Assembly (NCBI GenBank): GCA_032718475.1
Contig: JAUCBJ010001588.1
Span: 1 to 64,000 of the forward strand
Direction: 5' to 3'
Source: Nemertoderma westbladi
Lineage: Eukaryota; Xenacoelomorpha; Nemertodermatida; Nemertodermatidae
Length of the DNA: 64,000 nt
In this document: in pieces, positions 31,442 to 42,515 of the stretch
How the letters are laid out: the number at the start of each line of letters is the position of its first letter
Numbering within the stretch: the stretch's first letter is position 1
Notes under the pieces: model-generated
What the model saw: the letters and a program-made list of their open reading frames with translations, nothing else
Databases searched by the model: none
Told to the model about the DNA's origin: nothing
Program-made: the position numbers and the translations under genes

Positions 31442-32095
31442 TGCGGCGACTACCATCTCCTCAACAACGCCACAACCCCCGATCGGTACCCCGTCCCGCA
31501 CATCCAGGACTTCTTGATGCGACTCGCAGGGGCCACAATATTCCCCAAGGTTGATCTGGTGCGGGGCTACCACCAGATTCCCGTGGCGCCCGGAGACGTT
31601 CCCAAGACCGCCGTTGACACTCCGTTCAGCCTCTTCGAATTCGTTTGTATGCCATTCGGCCTCAAGAACGCCGCCCAGGCCTTCCAACACCTGATGGACT
31701 CTGTGTGCTCCGGGCTTGACTTCCTCTATGTGTACCTCAACGATATCCTCATCGCGAGTGCAACCCCCGAGGAACACCTCACCCATCTGCGCCAACTGTT
31801 CCAGCGGCTCCAAGACTACGGCCTTGTTGTTAACCTGGCGAAGTGCGTGTTCAGGGTGGCGGAAATCCAGTTCCTGTGCCATGTCGTCAATGCGTTTGGT
31901 GTCCATCTGCTCCCCGATAAGGTAGAAGCCGTCCGCTCCTTCCCACGTCCAACCACCACCAAAGGGTTGCAGGAGTTTATCGGTATGGTAACGTTTTACC
32001 ACCGATTTATTCCTGCAGCTGCTGCTACACTGCAGCCCCTTTACGCCGCCGTTGCTACCAACTCCCGACTGAACTCCCGAACTAGCCGTGTCCTT
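31442..32095 (+). mobile_element. Ty3/gypsy reverse transcriptase (interrupted, catalytic residue changed)
   Basis: It continues the RT after the LINE insertion: LLNNATTPDRYPVPHIQDF, TIFPKVDLVRGYHQIPV, FEFVCMPFGLKNAAQAFQHL, then the YxDD box reads YLND (YVYLNDILIAS), so one of the paired catalytic aspartates is Asn. The thumb/connection segment FIGMVTFYHRFIPAAA follows. A frameshift near 32,085 moves the downstream RNase H/integrase into another register. Non-functional copy. Confidence 0.9.
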
Positions 32096-33158
32096 TGAGT
32101 CCTCCAAGCGGGCCCTCGCGAATGCCGCCATGCTCATCCACCCTCGCCATGATGCGCCAACCTCCGTCACCACCGATGCATCCGACTCAGCTGTCGGCAC
32201 GGCACTAGAACAGTGGACCGATGGCAAGTGGCGGCCGATTGCGTTCTTCAGTCGACAACTTCGCCCTCCGGAACGGAAGTACAGCGCCTACGACAGCGAA
32301 CTCCTCGACTTATACCTCGCAGTCCGCCACTTCCATTATTTTCTCGAAGGGCAAACGTTTGTGGCCTACACGGACCATAAACCCCTAACTCAGGCCTTCT
32401 CAAAGATCACTGACCCATGGTCCCCCCATCAACAGCGCCACCTGGCGTACATCTTGGAATTCACCACGAATGTATGCCACATAGACGGGAAGGACAACCA
32501 GGTCGCGGACGCTCTCTCTCGCAGCTTCGTGGGCCACCTGTCCACCCAACTCGGGGTCGACTATAAGGCCATGTCGGCCACCCAATGGGAGGACGACGGA
32601 CTCCAGGCCTTCCGGGCAAACCCTGGTAGCCTCGATCTACGTGATGTCACACTAGCGGATGATGACATCACGCTCCTCTGTGACATCTCTACGGGCACAC
32701 CTTGGCCGATCGTCCCCAGCACATGGCGCCACCACATGTTCGATGTGGACCATTCGCTGTCCCACCCATCAATCCGATCCACTAGGAAACTCCTCTCTGA
32801 GCGTTTCGTCTGGCATGGCCTGTCCAAACAAGTGACGAGCTGGGCGAAGGATTGCGTCGCCTGCCAGACCTCTAAAGTTCAACGCCATATAAAGGCCCCC
32901 CTCGAGACATTCCCTGTTCCTCGACGCCGGTTCGACCATATCAACGTCGACCTGGTAGGGCCACTCCCTCCATCCAGGGGCTTCACCTACCTGTTTACGA
33001 TTGTCGACTGGACTACTCGTTGGCCCGAGGCCATCCCGCTCGCCGACTCCACCACCAAGAGCTGCGCCCGCGCTCTCGTCGCCCACTGGATCACTCGGTT
33101 CGGCGTCCCGGTTGAACTCTCCTCCGACAGCGGCAGTCAGTTCACCTTGGAGTTGTAG
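32088..33158 (+). mobile_element. Ty3/gypsy RNase H and integrase (ends at premature stop)
   Basis: RNase H motifs: VTTDASDSAVGTALEQ, YSAYDSELLDLYLAV, FVAYTDHKPLTQAF, KDNQVADALSRS. Integrase: zinc HHCC region (DHSLSHPSIRSTRKLLSER...CVACQTSK), catalytic Asp in DLVGPLPPSRGF and second Asp in ELSSDSGSQF. The frame stops at a TAG at 33,156-33,158, before the third catalytic acid, which is found just downstream in NGLVERFHHSLKASL (same register). Confidence 0.9.
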
Positions 33159-33969
33159 GCTGACGTCAACAGACTCTTTGGCACCAAACTCCACCGGACG
33201 ATGGCCTACCATCCGCAGGCAAATGGCCTGGTGGAACGGTTCCACCATTCCCTCAAGGCCTCCCTTAGAGCCACTAACTAACCACTAACTGGACCAAACT
33301 GGGTTGACAAACTGCCATGGGCCCTTCTGGGCTACCGGACCGCCCCCAAAGAGGACCTCCACTGCTCGTTGGCCGATCTGGTCTACAGCGAGCCACTCAC
33401 AGTCCCTGGCGACTTTGTTGCCTCGCCAACCGACCCGCCGAACGCGACAGCCTTTCTCCCGGGCCTCCACAACCACGCACGGCAGTTCATGCCCACCCCA
33501 ACCTCCGGTCATGGCCAACCCAACTCCTCAGTGCCGTCACAACTATAACCACCAGTGATTATGTCTTTTTATGCACCGACGCTCACAGCGCCCCCTTACA
33601 GCGGCCCTGCACCGGGCCGTACAAGGTCGTACAGCGTGGCTCAAAGACGTTCGTCACTGAGGTGGGTGGGGTACAGGAGACTGTATCCATCAACAGACTC
33701 AAACCGGCCCACCTCGCTATCGATGAACCCATCACTGGGACCATGGCCTGGTGGGACGGCCACAGTGACACTGTGGCCGTCCCACCAGGCCATGGTCCCA
33801 CCGCGTTGTGGTCGACCACCTACAGTGACACCACCCCTTGTCCTCCCTCCCCTCCCATTCCCTGCAATTCACCCAAACCACCCCAAAATACCATAGCAAC
33901 TCGAAGTGGGCGGGCCATTCAGCAGCCATTTTTATTATCATTTTTATTAATTCAGATCTGGGGGAGCCA
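33159..33969 (+). mobile_element. Ty3/gypsy integrase C-terminal remnant
   Basis: Broken frames still show MAYHPQANGLVERFHHS, LPWALLGYRTAPKEDLHCSL and a chromodomain-like or C-terminal segment (KTFVTEVGGVQETVSINRLK). Stops and shifts near 33,280 and 33,548 disrupt it. It contains a perfect 32-bp-arm palindrome at 33,736-33,800. It ends in a purine-rich tract, gatctgggggagcca, at 33,955-33,969, the polypurine tract. Confidence 0.8.
33736..33800. repeat. Perfect palindrome, 32-bp arms, 1-nt spacer
   Basis: The left arm (starting tgggaccatggcctggtggg) ends at 33,767. The single base a at 33,768 separates it from its exact reverse complement at 33,769-33,800. It lies within the integrase tail. 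Confidence 0.95.
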
Positions 33970-34013
33970 TGTAGTGGCCATATGTAATAGTGGTCATCGA
34001 ACCTTGAATTGAA
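33970..34013 (+). repeat. Truncated gypsy 3' LTR
   Basis: tgtagtggccatatgtaata and tggtcatcgaacc match the first ~45 bp of the 5' LTR with small changes. The LTR then breaks off. Confidence 0.8.
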
Positions 34014-34566
34014 CTCCATCTGACATCTGTAATGAACTAAAATATGGGTTTTAAATCTAAATTAAGCAAAATAAGTAAACTAAAACCGCAAAGAACACCT
34101 TTTCAGCAACCCCACTTCCATTCATTTAGCCTGGGCTAAGCTCACATTGGCAAAAACTCAAATTACATACGGGAAAAATAGGTCCAACATATAAACTATC
34201 TCAGCTCGTGAGCAAAAATCTATTAAGTAAGACTCTAATAATTAAGCTAAATGATTTAATTGGGACACTATTTACTTATTTTCGATATATGGTGTAAAAT
34301 AAATTTTACATAAAGCAAAATAGTAGTAATAAAAAGTAACCTGAAAAATGAATGTTTATTTCCGGGTCCTTTTCTTCTTGGAAATCCGTTTGCGACTCTT
34401 CAACGGTGGGGAATCATTACCGGGCGTGGAAGCAAGGGACCCCTGGGCTGATGGATGGAGTTCCAATGAGACAGGGGGGGGGGGGGGGGGGACCTGCGAC
34501 AGTCCGAATAGTTCACCCGCCAACTCATCGGCTACGCATCGGAAAAAATGTGCACATTCTACTATT
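34014..34566. other. No gene seen; poly-G run
   Basis: AT-rich DNA, then a GC-richer stretch with a ~14-bp G run at ~34,477. A small diverged similarity to 10,230-10,290 is present (aaactaaaaccgcaaagaac vs aattaaaactgcagagaaca). No convincing frame. Confidence 0.4.
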
Positions 34567-34574
34567 CCTCGAAA

Positions 34575-35360
34575 CAGGGCCGGAATTAGAGTGGTGGGTG
34601 GCCTGGGGCCAGGTCAGTGGTGGGGGGCCTGGGCTCTACTGTATGGGGTTTGGCCATACGGCGCCGAGGAATCTCAAGACTATACTAAATACTGAAAGAC
34701 ACATTTTCTCTCGTTTTCATTACCCTAACCTTTCAAGCTATTTCTTGCAAATACCTTTCAAAGAAACCTGAATGTAAATATATTATATTAGTAGGGATGT
34801 GAGTCAGAAAATGTTTGGAAATTTCCGTAAAATTTCCGATTTTATTAATTACTTTATTTAGCACATCTGAAAACATAATATAGTAAAACACTAGAAACAA
34901 GGGATTCCTGCTTAGATGTGTTTAGGTGGTTTGTTGTCTTGTCTCTTGTGGTCGTAACTACGGATGAAATATACTTTTCCGGAAATGTCCTTAATTTCAG
35001 GAAAACTAACATCCCTATAGAAGTGGAAATTAGAAATTTGAAGCATGTTCCTGTTTATATCAATGTAAAAACATCTGATCAAAAAATGAAAGAATCGAAA
35101 GTGAAAAAAATATAATTTCATAAGATACAAAAATATTTAGGCCTACTGTTTTTCACACGAACTTTTTGTTTTTGTTTTTCATTTATTTTGGGAAAAATAA
35201 CTGGCAAAATTCAAAATTGCCATGTTCCGGTTCGGCTCCTCTATAGTTCGGTAGATCACTATAGTTGTGGGATCGTGGTGGGGGGCCCCCCGTGGTGGGG
35301 GGCCTAGGGCCTCGGCCCCTTCGCCCCCCCCCCCCCCCCCCCCCCCTAAATACGGCCCTG
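34575..35360. mobile_element. hAT-like MITE (786 bp) with 8-bp target duplication
   Basis: It begins CAGGGCCGGAATTAG and ends ...CTAAATACGGCCCTG, so the termini are inverted (CAGGGCCG). The flanks are identical 8-mers, cctcgaaa, at 34,567-34,574 and 35,361-35,368. The subterminal regions are G-rich (left) and C-rich (right, including a ~22-bp C run). There is no transposase frame inside. Eight-base duplications and CAGGG-type ends are hallmarks of hAT elements. Confidence 0.85.
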
Positions 35361-35511
35361 CCTCGAAAATGCGGATAAAAAAGGTCGGACAAAAAAATAG
35401 TACTTTCTTTTTGTAAAAGAAATAGTTATTTTGAAGTAAAATTGCTCTCTGGGGTTTTTCACACGCTTTCACATGAAACCAACGAAAACTTGAAAAAAAT
35501 TTCCGAGGCGC

Positions 35512-35614
35512 CAGCCCAGCCCAGCCCAGCCCAGCCCAGCCCAGCCCAGCCCAGCCCAGCCCAGCCCAGCCCAGCCCAGCCCAGCCCAGCCCAGCCCAGC
35601 CCAGCCCAGCCCAG
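35512..35614. repeat. (CCCAG)n microsatellite, about 20 copies
   Basis: An uninterrupted 5-bp repeat. It is followed by cttgccttgccttgc. Open frames through it on both strands are repeat artefacts. Confidence 0.97.
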
Positions 35615-35649
35615 CTTTGCCTTGCCTTGCCTTGCCGCGGCATGACTGG

Positions 35650-36256
35650 TCCTCTCTGTTGCAAAAGCCAAGTGTGAGTTCCAGCTTCACACTACAGCTG
35701 AGCAACAGGTATGAGGTACTTGCCTTTGAGGCGGCAGATCACTGTGAGGGCTATACTGCCTTCACAGAAGCAGTGAAGCAAGAACTTGAAACAGGAAAAG
35801 GGCCCCCTGGACTGACAACAAGTGTGCCAAAATGACCTATATAAGGCGCAGAAAGAGTCCCGACTCAAACAGACTACAGCGGCAAGGAATGCAGTTAAGG
35901 CTGCATCTAGGTCCCTAAACAGGCAGTACACTGTTAATCTACAGGAGCTAATAAGCCAACAGGTTGATGCCATCAATGATGCTGACGACAGCAGGCAATC
36001 ATCCCAGGCATGGAAATCGATCAACTTGCTTACTGGGCGTAAAAGCCAACCAACCACAAAGGTTAAGGCTGAATCACCAGCCGATCGCCTCAATGGTTGG
36101 AAGGCCCACTTTAAAAAGCTCTTCAATAATGACAGGGTATTGCCTGATAACTTTATAGAAGTAAAAGTGTCTGAGTCAGTGCTCCCAGATATTCCCATTT
36201 GCGATATCTCCTTTGCAGAAGTGAATGCTGCTTCAAAGGGCATTAACATTGACTAA
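35650..36256 (+). mobile_element. LINE fragment (pre-RT region), frame-broken
   Basis: It encodes LQLSNRYEVLAFEAADHCE, then after a frameshift NRQYTVNLQELISQQVDAIN, SSQAWKSINLLTGRKSQPTT, LNGWKAHFKKLFNNDRVLPD. It is nearly identical to the reverse-strand copy at 42,513-42,160, so it is the same family. It is truncated before the RT core. Confidence 0.88.
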
Positions 36257-36261
36257 GAGCC

Positions 36262-36465
36262 ATTCGTGTATTGGGTTTATTTCGAAATTTGTTTGTGAGT
36301 TTAGATTTTTTAAATTTGTGTTTCTACTGTTAAAACTCGCATCATCAGCAAACATGGTTGTCGCCAGTTTAGTGGAGCCGGGGAGGTAATTAATATAAAT
36401 TCGGAAGTGCAGTGGCCCGCAGAGGCTTCCTTTAGGAATACCTGTAGTTATTTCAAGTTAAGTAT
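36262..36465 (-). mobile_element. LINE reverse transcriptase fragment
   Basis: The minus strand encodes EITTGIPKGSLCGPLHFRI, YINYLP and, ~12 residues on, TMFADDASF: the RT signature GIPQGS...GPLLF...FADD. It is a different family from the adjoining plus-strand fragment. Short and isolated. Confidence 0.75.
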
Positions 36466-36544
36466 GGAACAACTTACTGAGCTTATTAATTGAGGTAATA
36501 TAGGTGTAAGTAATAGTTATACTGTTTCTCTAAAAAATCATACC

Positions 36545-36665
36545 TTGAGATACCGTTGTATTCTATGGGACTTCCATACCTGGACAGACTATTCACTCAA
36601 TGTTACACATGTCTTCCCCTTATGTCTCCGGAGCTCTTAACCTGACATGCGGATTCACTCACATT
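36545..36665 (-). mobile_element. LINE 3'-region fragment
   Basis: tctatgggacttccatacct and ggacagactattcactcaat with catgtcttccccttatgtct form the reverse complement of 24,670-24,775. Confidence 0.65.
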
Positions 36666-38339
36666 CCCAACTAGGATAAGTCCAACACGTTATGTGACCA
36701 GAATAATCTGAACCAATATGAACAATATGAACCAGAATAATGCAGTAATTGTTATACAAACATACCGCTGATGATGTACTTTCTAATTTTCCTGTACCAA
36801 CATCATACAATTAACTTACGTTATGCATTGTCGGTTTCTGCATTGATCAATTTCTTCTTCTCCGGTTTCTTTAAAGCGTCTTAAAATCACGTACAATTAA
36901 CTGCCTCTAAGGTTCTACAGTATGTGTATAATCTTATTACAGTTTTACACTCTTTTTTAAGTAACAATCATTATACTATAGTTATAATTCAGTTAATATT
37001 ATCACATCAATAAATGGGTGATACAATTTCGTTTTATAACTAATGCGCTAATGGTTTGCAATACAGATCTTATCTAATACTAATGCCAGTATGATGGAAT
37101 GGCAGGATATTGTCATTTACAAATTAAATGGATGTGTATGTCAAATCTGAGAGTGTAGCATAAGCATATGGGAAATTCCATTACATTACATTGAATTACC
37201 AAATACGCAGAGCTATCAGTACCGGTTCTCAAGTCCTCACTATGTTTAAGAACTTCAGGTGATATGAACAAATTAATATGCCTAGTATTTGCCACGTGAT
37301 TGTGTGATCAAAGGTTATGTATTTTAAACATCTCTATTGCTTAAGCTATTTATTATAATTATAGGCACATTAGCAATATCGTGGCACTGAAGAATTCACC
37401 AAAGTACAGAGTGAAATCCTTCCAATATGGGCGAAGAAGAACAAGAGCTTTAATGTGATTCCATCTCCTTCCTATGAATGCTCTTCATGCAATCACGTTA
37501 GGCCAACTGAGGCTTGCTACCCAACACCTCGGACTTAATTTTAATGCCTACTTCGAATCGAATTTGAAAAATCTTTATGATCAGTTGTGAATGTTGAAAC
37601 CAAAAGTGATTTTAAGACCACGATAAAACTTGTTAAAAATATTTTCTGGCAATACAACCATCATTTTTGGTCCTATTTTGGTCCCCCAGGATGAAAAGTA
37701 CAAATAAAAAATTGTCAAACTATATAATTCTGTGTTTGGTTTGATAATTCTGAATGTGCACGGGTTTTCGAGGTCGCTGATCACGATGAAACTAGTTATA
37801 AGTGCAAACCCAATTTGGGTGCCATTCTGGTGGCTACAGAACGAAAAGTACAGGTAGCAAAAAAGTTACAAGTTGTTAAATTGTGACTTTTGATGGGTAA
37901 TTCTGAATCTATACTGGTATTCAAAGCCGCTGATAACGATACAACTCATCAAAAATCATTCCTGGTAACGCAACTATCGTTTTTGGTGCTTGTCTTGTGT
38001 GACGAAAAATGCAAGTAGCCTAAAATTTCAAACGGTAAAAATCCAATTTGGTTGGATAATACGATATGTTTTGAGTGTCATATTCGTGATCAGCGCCCAT
38101 AAAACCCATAATGTCTAACAATCAGGTTGATTTGGTGATGATTTTTTATTATCAAATTTGTGCTACTTGTATTTTCCGTGTTGCACATTATTGACAAATA
38201 TCCAAAAATTGCCTAATCAACAATGTACAATATATTTCAGTGTCATATTCGTCACCGACATCCCAAAAAACCTATATGGCGTAACCCTGCAAACCTCACT
38301 TTTTTCAGAAAACATAAAATCGAAGAAAATTAAAAATTA
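36666..38339. repeat. Gene-free AT-rich region with ~155-bp diverged repeats
   Basis: No gene recognised. At 37,560-38,110 a weak internal period is visible: gataattctgaatgtgcacg with gaggtcgctgatcacgatga (37,743) versus gggtaattctgaatctatac with aagccgctgataacgatac (37,895), then ggataatacgatatgttttg (~38,053). Old, diverged tandem repeats. Confidence 0.5.
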
Positions 38340-38875
38340 AAGCATATGCAACAATCGGCTCTCTTACAAAACTTCCTCTAATTTCAACTGAAACTGGCAT
38401 GAAAATCTTCAATATTAAAGTCTTTCCATCAGTTACCTACGCTAGAAATGAAATCGGCCAGTACCTCAACCTAGAAAACCTAAAAGATCTGGATAAAACA
38501 AAACCCACGTTTATAAAACGCACCAATCGGCATCATCAACCCTCGCACTAAAATTAGTTGGTGAAAACACACTCGTTGAAGTCTTACTTGAACAACAGAC
38601 TGGGACATTCAACCGAGAGGTAAAATAACAGTGCCGAGTCCACCGTCTGGACCGCGAAACAAAGTTCGACCGCGAGCAATTCATCCAAGGGCCAGCGTTT
38701 ACATCGGCAACGTGGAAACCGCCTGGGCAGAAGAACAGCCACGTAGTTTCCACTGCACACGGTTTCCATTCATCATAAGTTGTGAGGAATGGAAACAGGA
38801 CACACCCCTTCGCACCAGAACGTGCGTGCACATTCTGTGGCCACTCCTGTACCCTGCGCTACCTTGAAATATTAA
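38340..38875 (+). mobile_element. LINE ORF C-terminal fragment (decayed)
   Basis: Broken plus-strand frames contain MKIFNIKVFPSVTYARNEIG, YLNLENLKDLDK, LVGENTLVEVLLEQQTG and APERACTFCGHSCTLRYLEI, a Cys-rich motif like the end of LINE ORFs. Stops intervene. Confidence 0.5.
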
Positions 38876-40430
38876 AAAACCTATTTGGTCATAAAATCAA
38901 TTTTATTTTGTGGTGATTTTTCATTATCATATTTACTCTATTATGTTTTTTTCGTTCCCCAGCTGGCACATTCTAAATTATCAAAAAGTTTTCTCGAATG
39001 TTATATTTGAGTTCTATAATCGTGATTAGCACCAAAAAATAACCACTATATACCGCAAAAAAAATTAATTTTAGTGGACCATAAATACTTTAGAAAATTT
39101 TAGCACAAAAAATACTGTAAATGGGTGCCAGAAAGGGACTACAGCACGAAAACTAATATGACCATGTACATGGCGTTTGCTCTGTTGGATAGCCCATTAA
39201 ATGTTAGTAAAAGTCACGAAATCTTGGTTTTGCTAACAAACCTGACTCAAAGACACAGATGATTTACAAAAAAATTTATAAAATGTCCCCCCCCCCCCTC
39301 CCCCCCATCGGGCCAAATACGGTTAAATGAGAACAGAATTGAGAATCCTGCAGTTCAATCTTCAACTCTCCTGCAATCAGGGATCAAATAAATCAGTGAT
39401 TAACTAATATTATTATATAATATTAGAAAAAGATATTAAAATATAGTATAATATAACTAATATAACTAATATTTTCTCCAAACATGCTAAGCGACATGTT
39501 CCCTTTCAGTCTCTAATCTTAATGGTTCTAAATAAATAAAAGGGGAGTAATTCTAATAATCCCAAAGGTATCCAAAATCCGGCAAAAGTGAAGTATTTTC
39601 GATTTATTTCGAGTCGGCAAAGCTGGTCCACAGAGCCTCTATTAAACCCAACGCCAACCTACTGTAAGTACAGTTTAGTGCTCTAATGAATATTTCGTAA
39701 CTCAATATTTCAGCCAATTTTGTGGTCAAAAATTGGTGCGATGCTGTTGCGTCTCTAATTTAAATAATTATTTAAACAATTTCACATCAAAGCTGCTGAA
39801 TCGATTCAGTTTCATTTTGGTAACTAACGGATATAAAAAATAAACGGACGAAAATGGTGCGAGATTAAATCTACTACGGGTAGTTAGTTAGTTAGTTAGG
39901 AGAAACATTTTTAGGGTTCCATGTTCTCTGACTGGTAAGACTCCAGCTAACCCCCCTAGTGAGATTTTTATGCAAAATTGACCAGCAGAAGACGCTGTAT
40001 CCCTTGGTGAAATTTTCGAAACTGTTTCAAATCGTGCACCTGTTAGTTTTCACAAAAAAAAACTGTTCCCATTTGGGAACACTGGCACCACAGCATATCC
40101 AATATATTTTTATAAAATAATAACAAAAAAATAAAAAGTATTGATCCAAAATTGGGAACACTGGTGATGTACAGTATTTTGTTGATTTGAATTAGTAAAC
40201 AACTTAGGGAGATCCATTGGTTAAATTGTATTTAACTAAGTCTAAGTTAACTAAGTATTCACCAAGTCAGACCCATTTGGGAACACTGTGCTTCCTTAGT
40301 TCTATTTTCGAGCCCTAAGCCGAGCCAACACGCCCTACTCAACTCCATTAGATCTATTCTCGCGTCCTGAGCCTAGCCAGCACGCCCTACTGTAATAGAA
40401 TAGAATAGCCACAATATAATAATTATATTA
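38876..40430. other. Gene-free region with short repeats
   Basis: AT-rich. It includes a C-rich run at ~39,287-39,306, a short (GTTA)n at ~39,880, three occurrences of ttgggaacactg (40,07x; 40,15x; 40,27x) with palindrome gttcccatttgggaac at ~40,066, and a ~53-bp duplication ending acgccctact at ~40,299-40,393. No coding evidence. Confidence 0.5.
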
Positions 40431-40432
40431 AA

Positions 40433-40607
40433 TCGCATCAGGGATCCCATTGAGAGACTACTACGTGGAAATGAGAATGGGTTCTGTAAAAGTCGTGGAC
40501 CATGGAGCCAGTTTTTGCACTTAGAAGGTTATCAAAATGGGGCCACGAAGTGAATAAGCATGATGGACAGTCCATGATTTTCGTGAGACGCCTCGTAAAG
40601 GACACTA
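40433..40607 (+). mobile_element. Internally deleted LINE derivative
   Basis: It begins in RT sequence (RDPIERLLRGNENGF...) and jumps to the ORF end/3' region (gtgaataagcatgatggaca), then a tail actactactag. It joins tail-to-tail with the minus-strand copy at 40,608. Confidence 0.7.
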
Positions 40608-42515
40608 CTACTAGTATCGGCATGCTGCATTGCAGCTGCATTTTTAAGAATGCTGTGCCGGCTTGTCGACCAAATTGCTCCGCCTCAACTCCCTATCACC
40701 CATGACATTAGCTAGATCATCCGCATCTTTAAGGCCAGTGTCTTTTAAGATGCGTCTCAAGAAAGTCATGGGCTGTTCACCATTCTTATTCACTCCATGA
40801 TGCTGCCAGTGTACAAGATTATGCACTGGCTGGTCCTCACGGCGAAAGCAATGTCCTGCAAAGCGGAGGCAATTTTATTCTAGTGTCAAGCTTGGGGGAA
40901 CCAATGAGACACCTCCAATGTTATGTAGTGTCTGGTTGGAGATGTGTGCATTGTACTTGACACAATGAACCCGGCGTAGCATTCTTGTGAATGTGCCATC
41001 CAGAGATTTGGTGTCCTCAGCAGTTAGAGCCCAGCATGGACTCCCATAGAGGAGTACTGGAACTACTGCTACTCTAAATAATCGGACCTAAAGTTTCCAA
41101 TTAATTCTCGGTGACTTCCAAATCCTGGAAAGCCTATTTAAGGCTGCCCATGCCTTTCCCTTACGTATTCGAAGGTCCTCACCTGACTTCCGGATCCATG
41201 ATCCCAGGTAACAGAAGTCGTCCACATGTTCAAGCATACCATCCTTTGAGCTTATGCTCATCCGATGAGAGACTTGCTGAGAACTTTCAAAGTTAACTGT
41301 CAAAATTTTGGTCTTTCTGGAGTTAGTTAATAAAAAGACCAACACTAGAAGCAGCATGTTCTAATGAGCTGAGGAGCCGTTGGGCTCCCTCTAGTGATTC
41401 TGAGAGTACTCCTAAGTCATCAGCAAAGTCAAGATCAGTTAGGTAATTGGCAGGATTTCCTCGACTTCTGGAGCCAGTAGATGGAGATATCATCACCCCA
41501 TCATCATTATGATGATCTAAGGACATGCGTAGAACATAGTCAACCACAATTATGAACAAGAATGGTGCAAGTGTGTCTCCCTGGAGGACGCCCCATAACA
41601 CTTCAAATGGTTCTGTGTCTCCATCAACAGTAGACACAAATGTTGTCGAACCATCGTATACTGATCTGATTGTTGCAATAATTTCATCAGGAATCCCATA
41701 TAATGAAAGTATGCTGAACATACGTGAGCGGGAGACTGAATCAAAGGCCTTGAAGAAGTAAACAAAGATAACAGCCAGATGCCTGTCTTTCTTTTTTGAT
41801 AACTCTTCAATTATCCTTCTAAGTGCCAAAATGGGTTCCATGGTCCCACGACCTTTACGGAACCCATTCTAATTTCCACGGAGCAGCCTCTCAATGGGAT
41901 CCCTGATGCGATTTAATAGAATTCTATTGTATAGCTTTGCAGCAATCGAGATCAATGAGATTCCCCGAAAAGAACCATAGAGTGATAGGTTGCCCTTCTT
42001 GGGAACTGGCACCAACTTGTTTGTTTTTATTTCTTGTGGGTCTCTTGTTGTTCGGTACATGTCTACTATGATGGGATAGATGAGCTTTAAACACTCAGGT
42101 ATTTTAAAGACCTCAGGGGGAACACCATCTACTCCACTGGCACGATTGGTCTTAATGCTCTTTGCAGCAGCCTTCACTTCTGCAAAGGAGATATCGCCAA
42201 TGGGAATATCTGGGAGTACAGACTCAGACACTTTTACTTCTATAAAGTTATCAGGCAATACCCTGTCATTATTGAGGAGCTTTTCAAAGTGGGCCTTCCA
42301 ACCATTGAGGCGATCGGCTGGTGATTCAGCCTTAACCTTGGTGGTTGGTTGGCTTTTCCGCCCAGTAAGCAAGGTGATCGATTTCCATGCCTGGGATGAT
42401 TGCCTGCTGTCGTCAGCATCATTGATGGCATCAACCTGTTGGTTTATTAGCTCTTGTAGATTAACAGAGTACTGCCTGTTCAGGGACCTAGATTGCTGCA
42501 TTGGGCTTGCCAATT
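40608..42515 (-). mobile_element. LINE retrotransposon, 5'-truncated: RT to 3' end
   Basis: The most complete copy of the family. From 42,513: NRQYSVNLQELINQQVDAIN, NGWKAHFEKLLNNDRVLPDN, SGVDGVPPEVFKI, KLVPVPKKGNLSLYGSFRGI. After an in-frame TAG near 41,869 (Glu in the related copy at 40,46x) come LAVIFVYFFKAFDSVSRSRM, LQGDTLAPFLFIIVVDYVL and catalytic DLDFADDLGVLS. After another break near 41,340: RKTKILTVNFE, FCYLGSWIRKSGEDLRIRKG. The C-terminal end is at 41,030-40,644 and the trinucleotide tail at 40,608. Inactive. I call it RTE-like from the short-repeat tail and C-terminal motif; the clade is not certain. Confidence 0.88.

Noticed and set aside
35179-35705. Gly/Trp/Ala repeat frames
   Set aside because: They are translations of the (CCCAG)n microsatellite.
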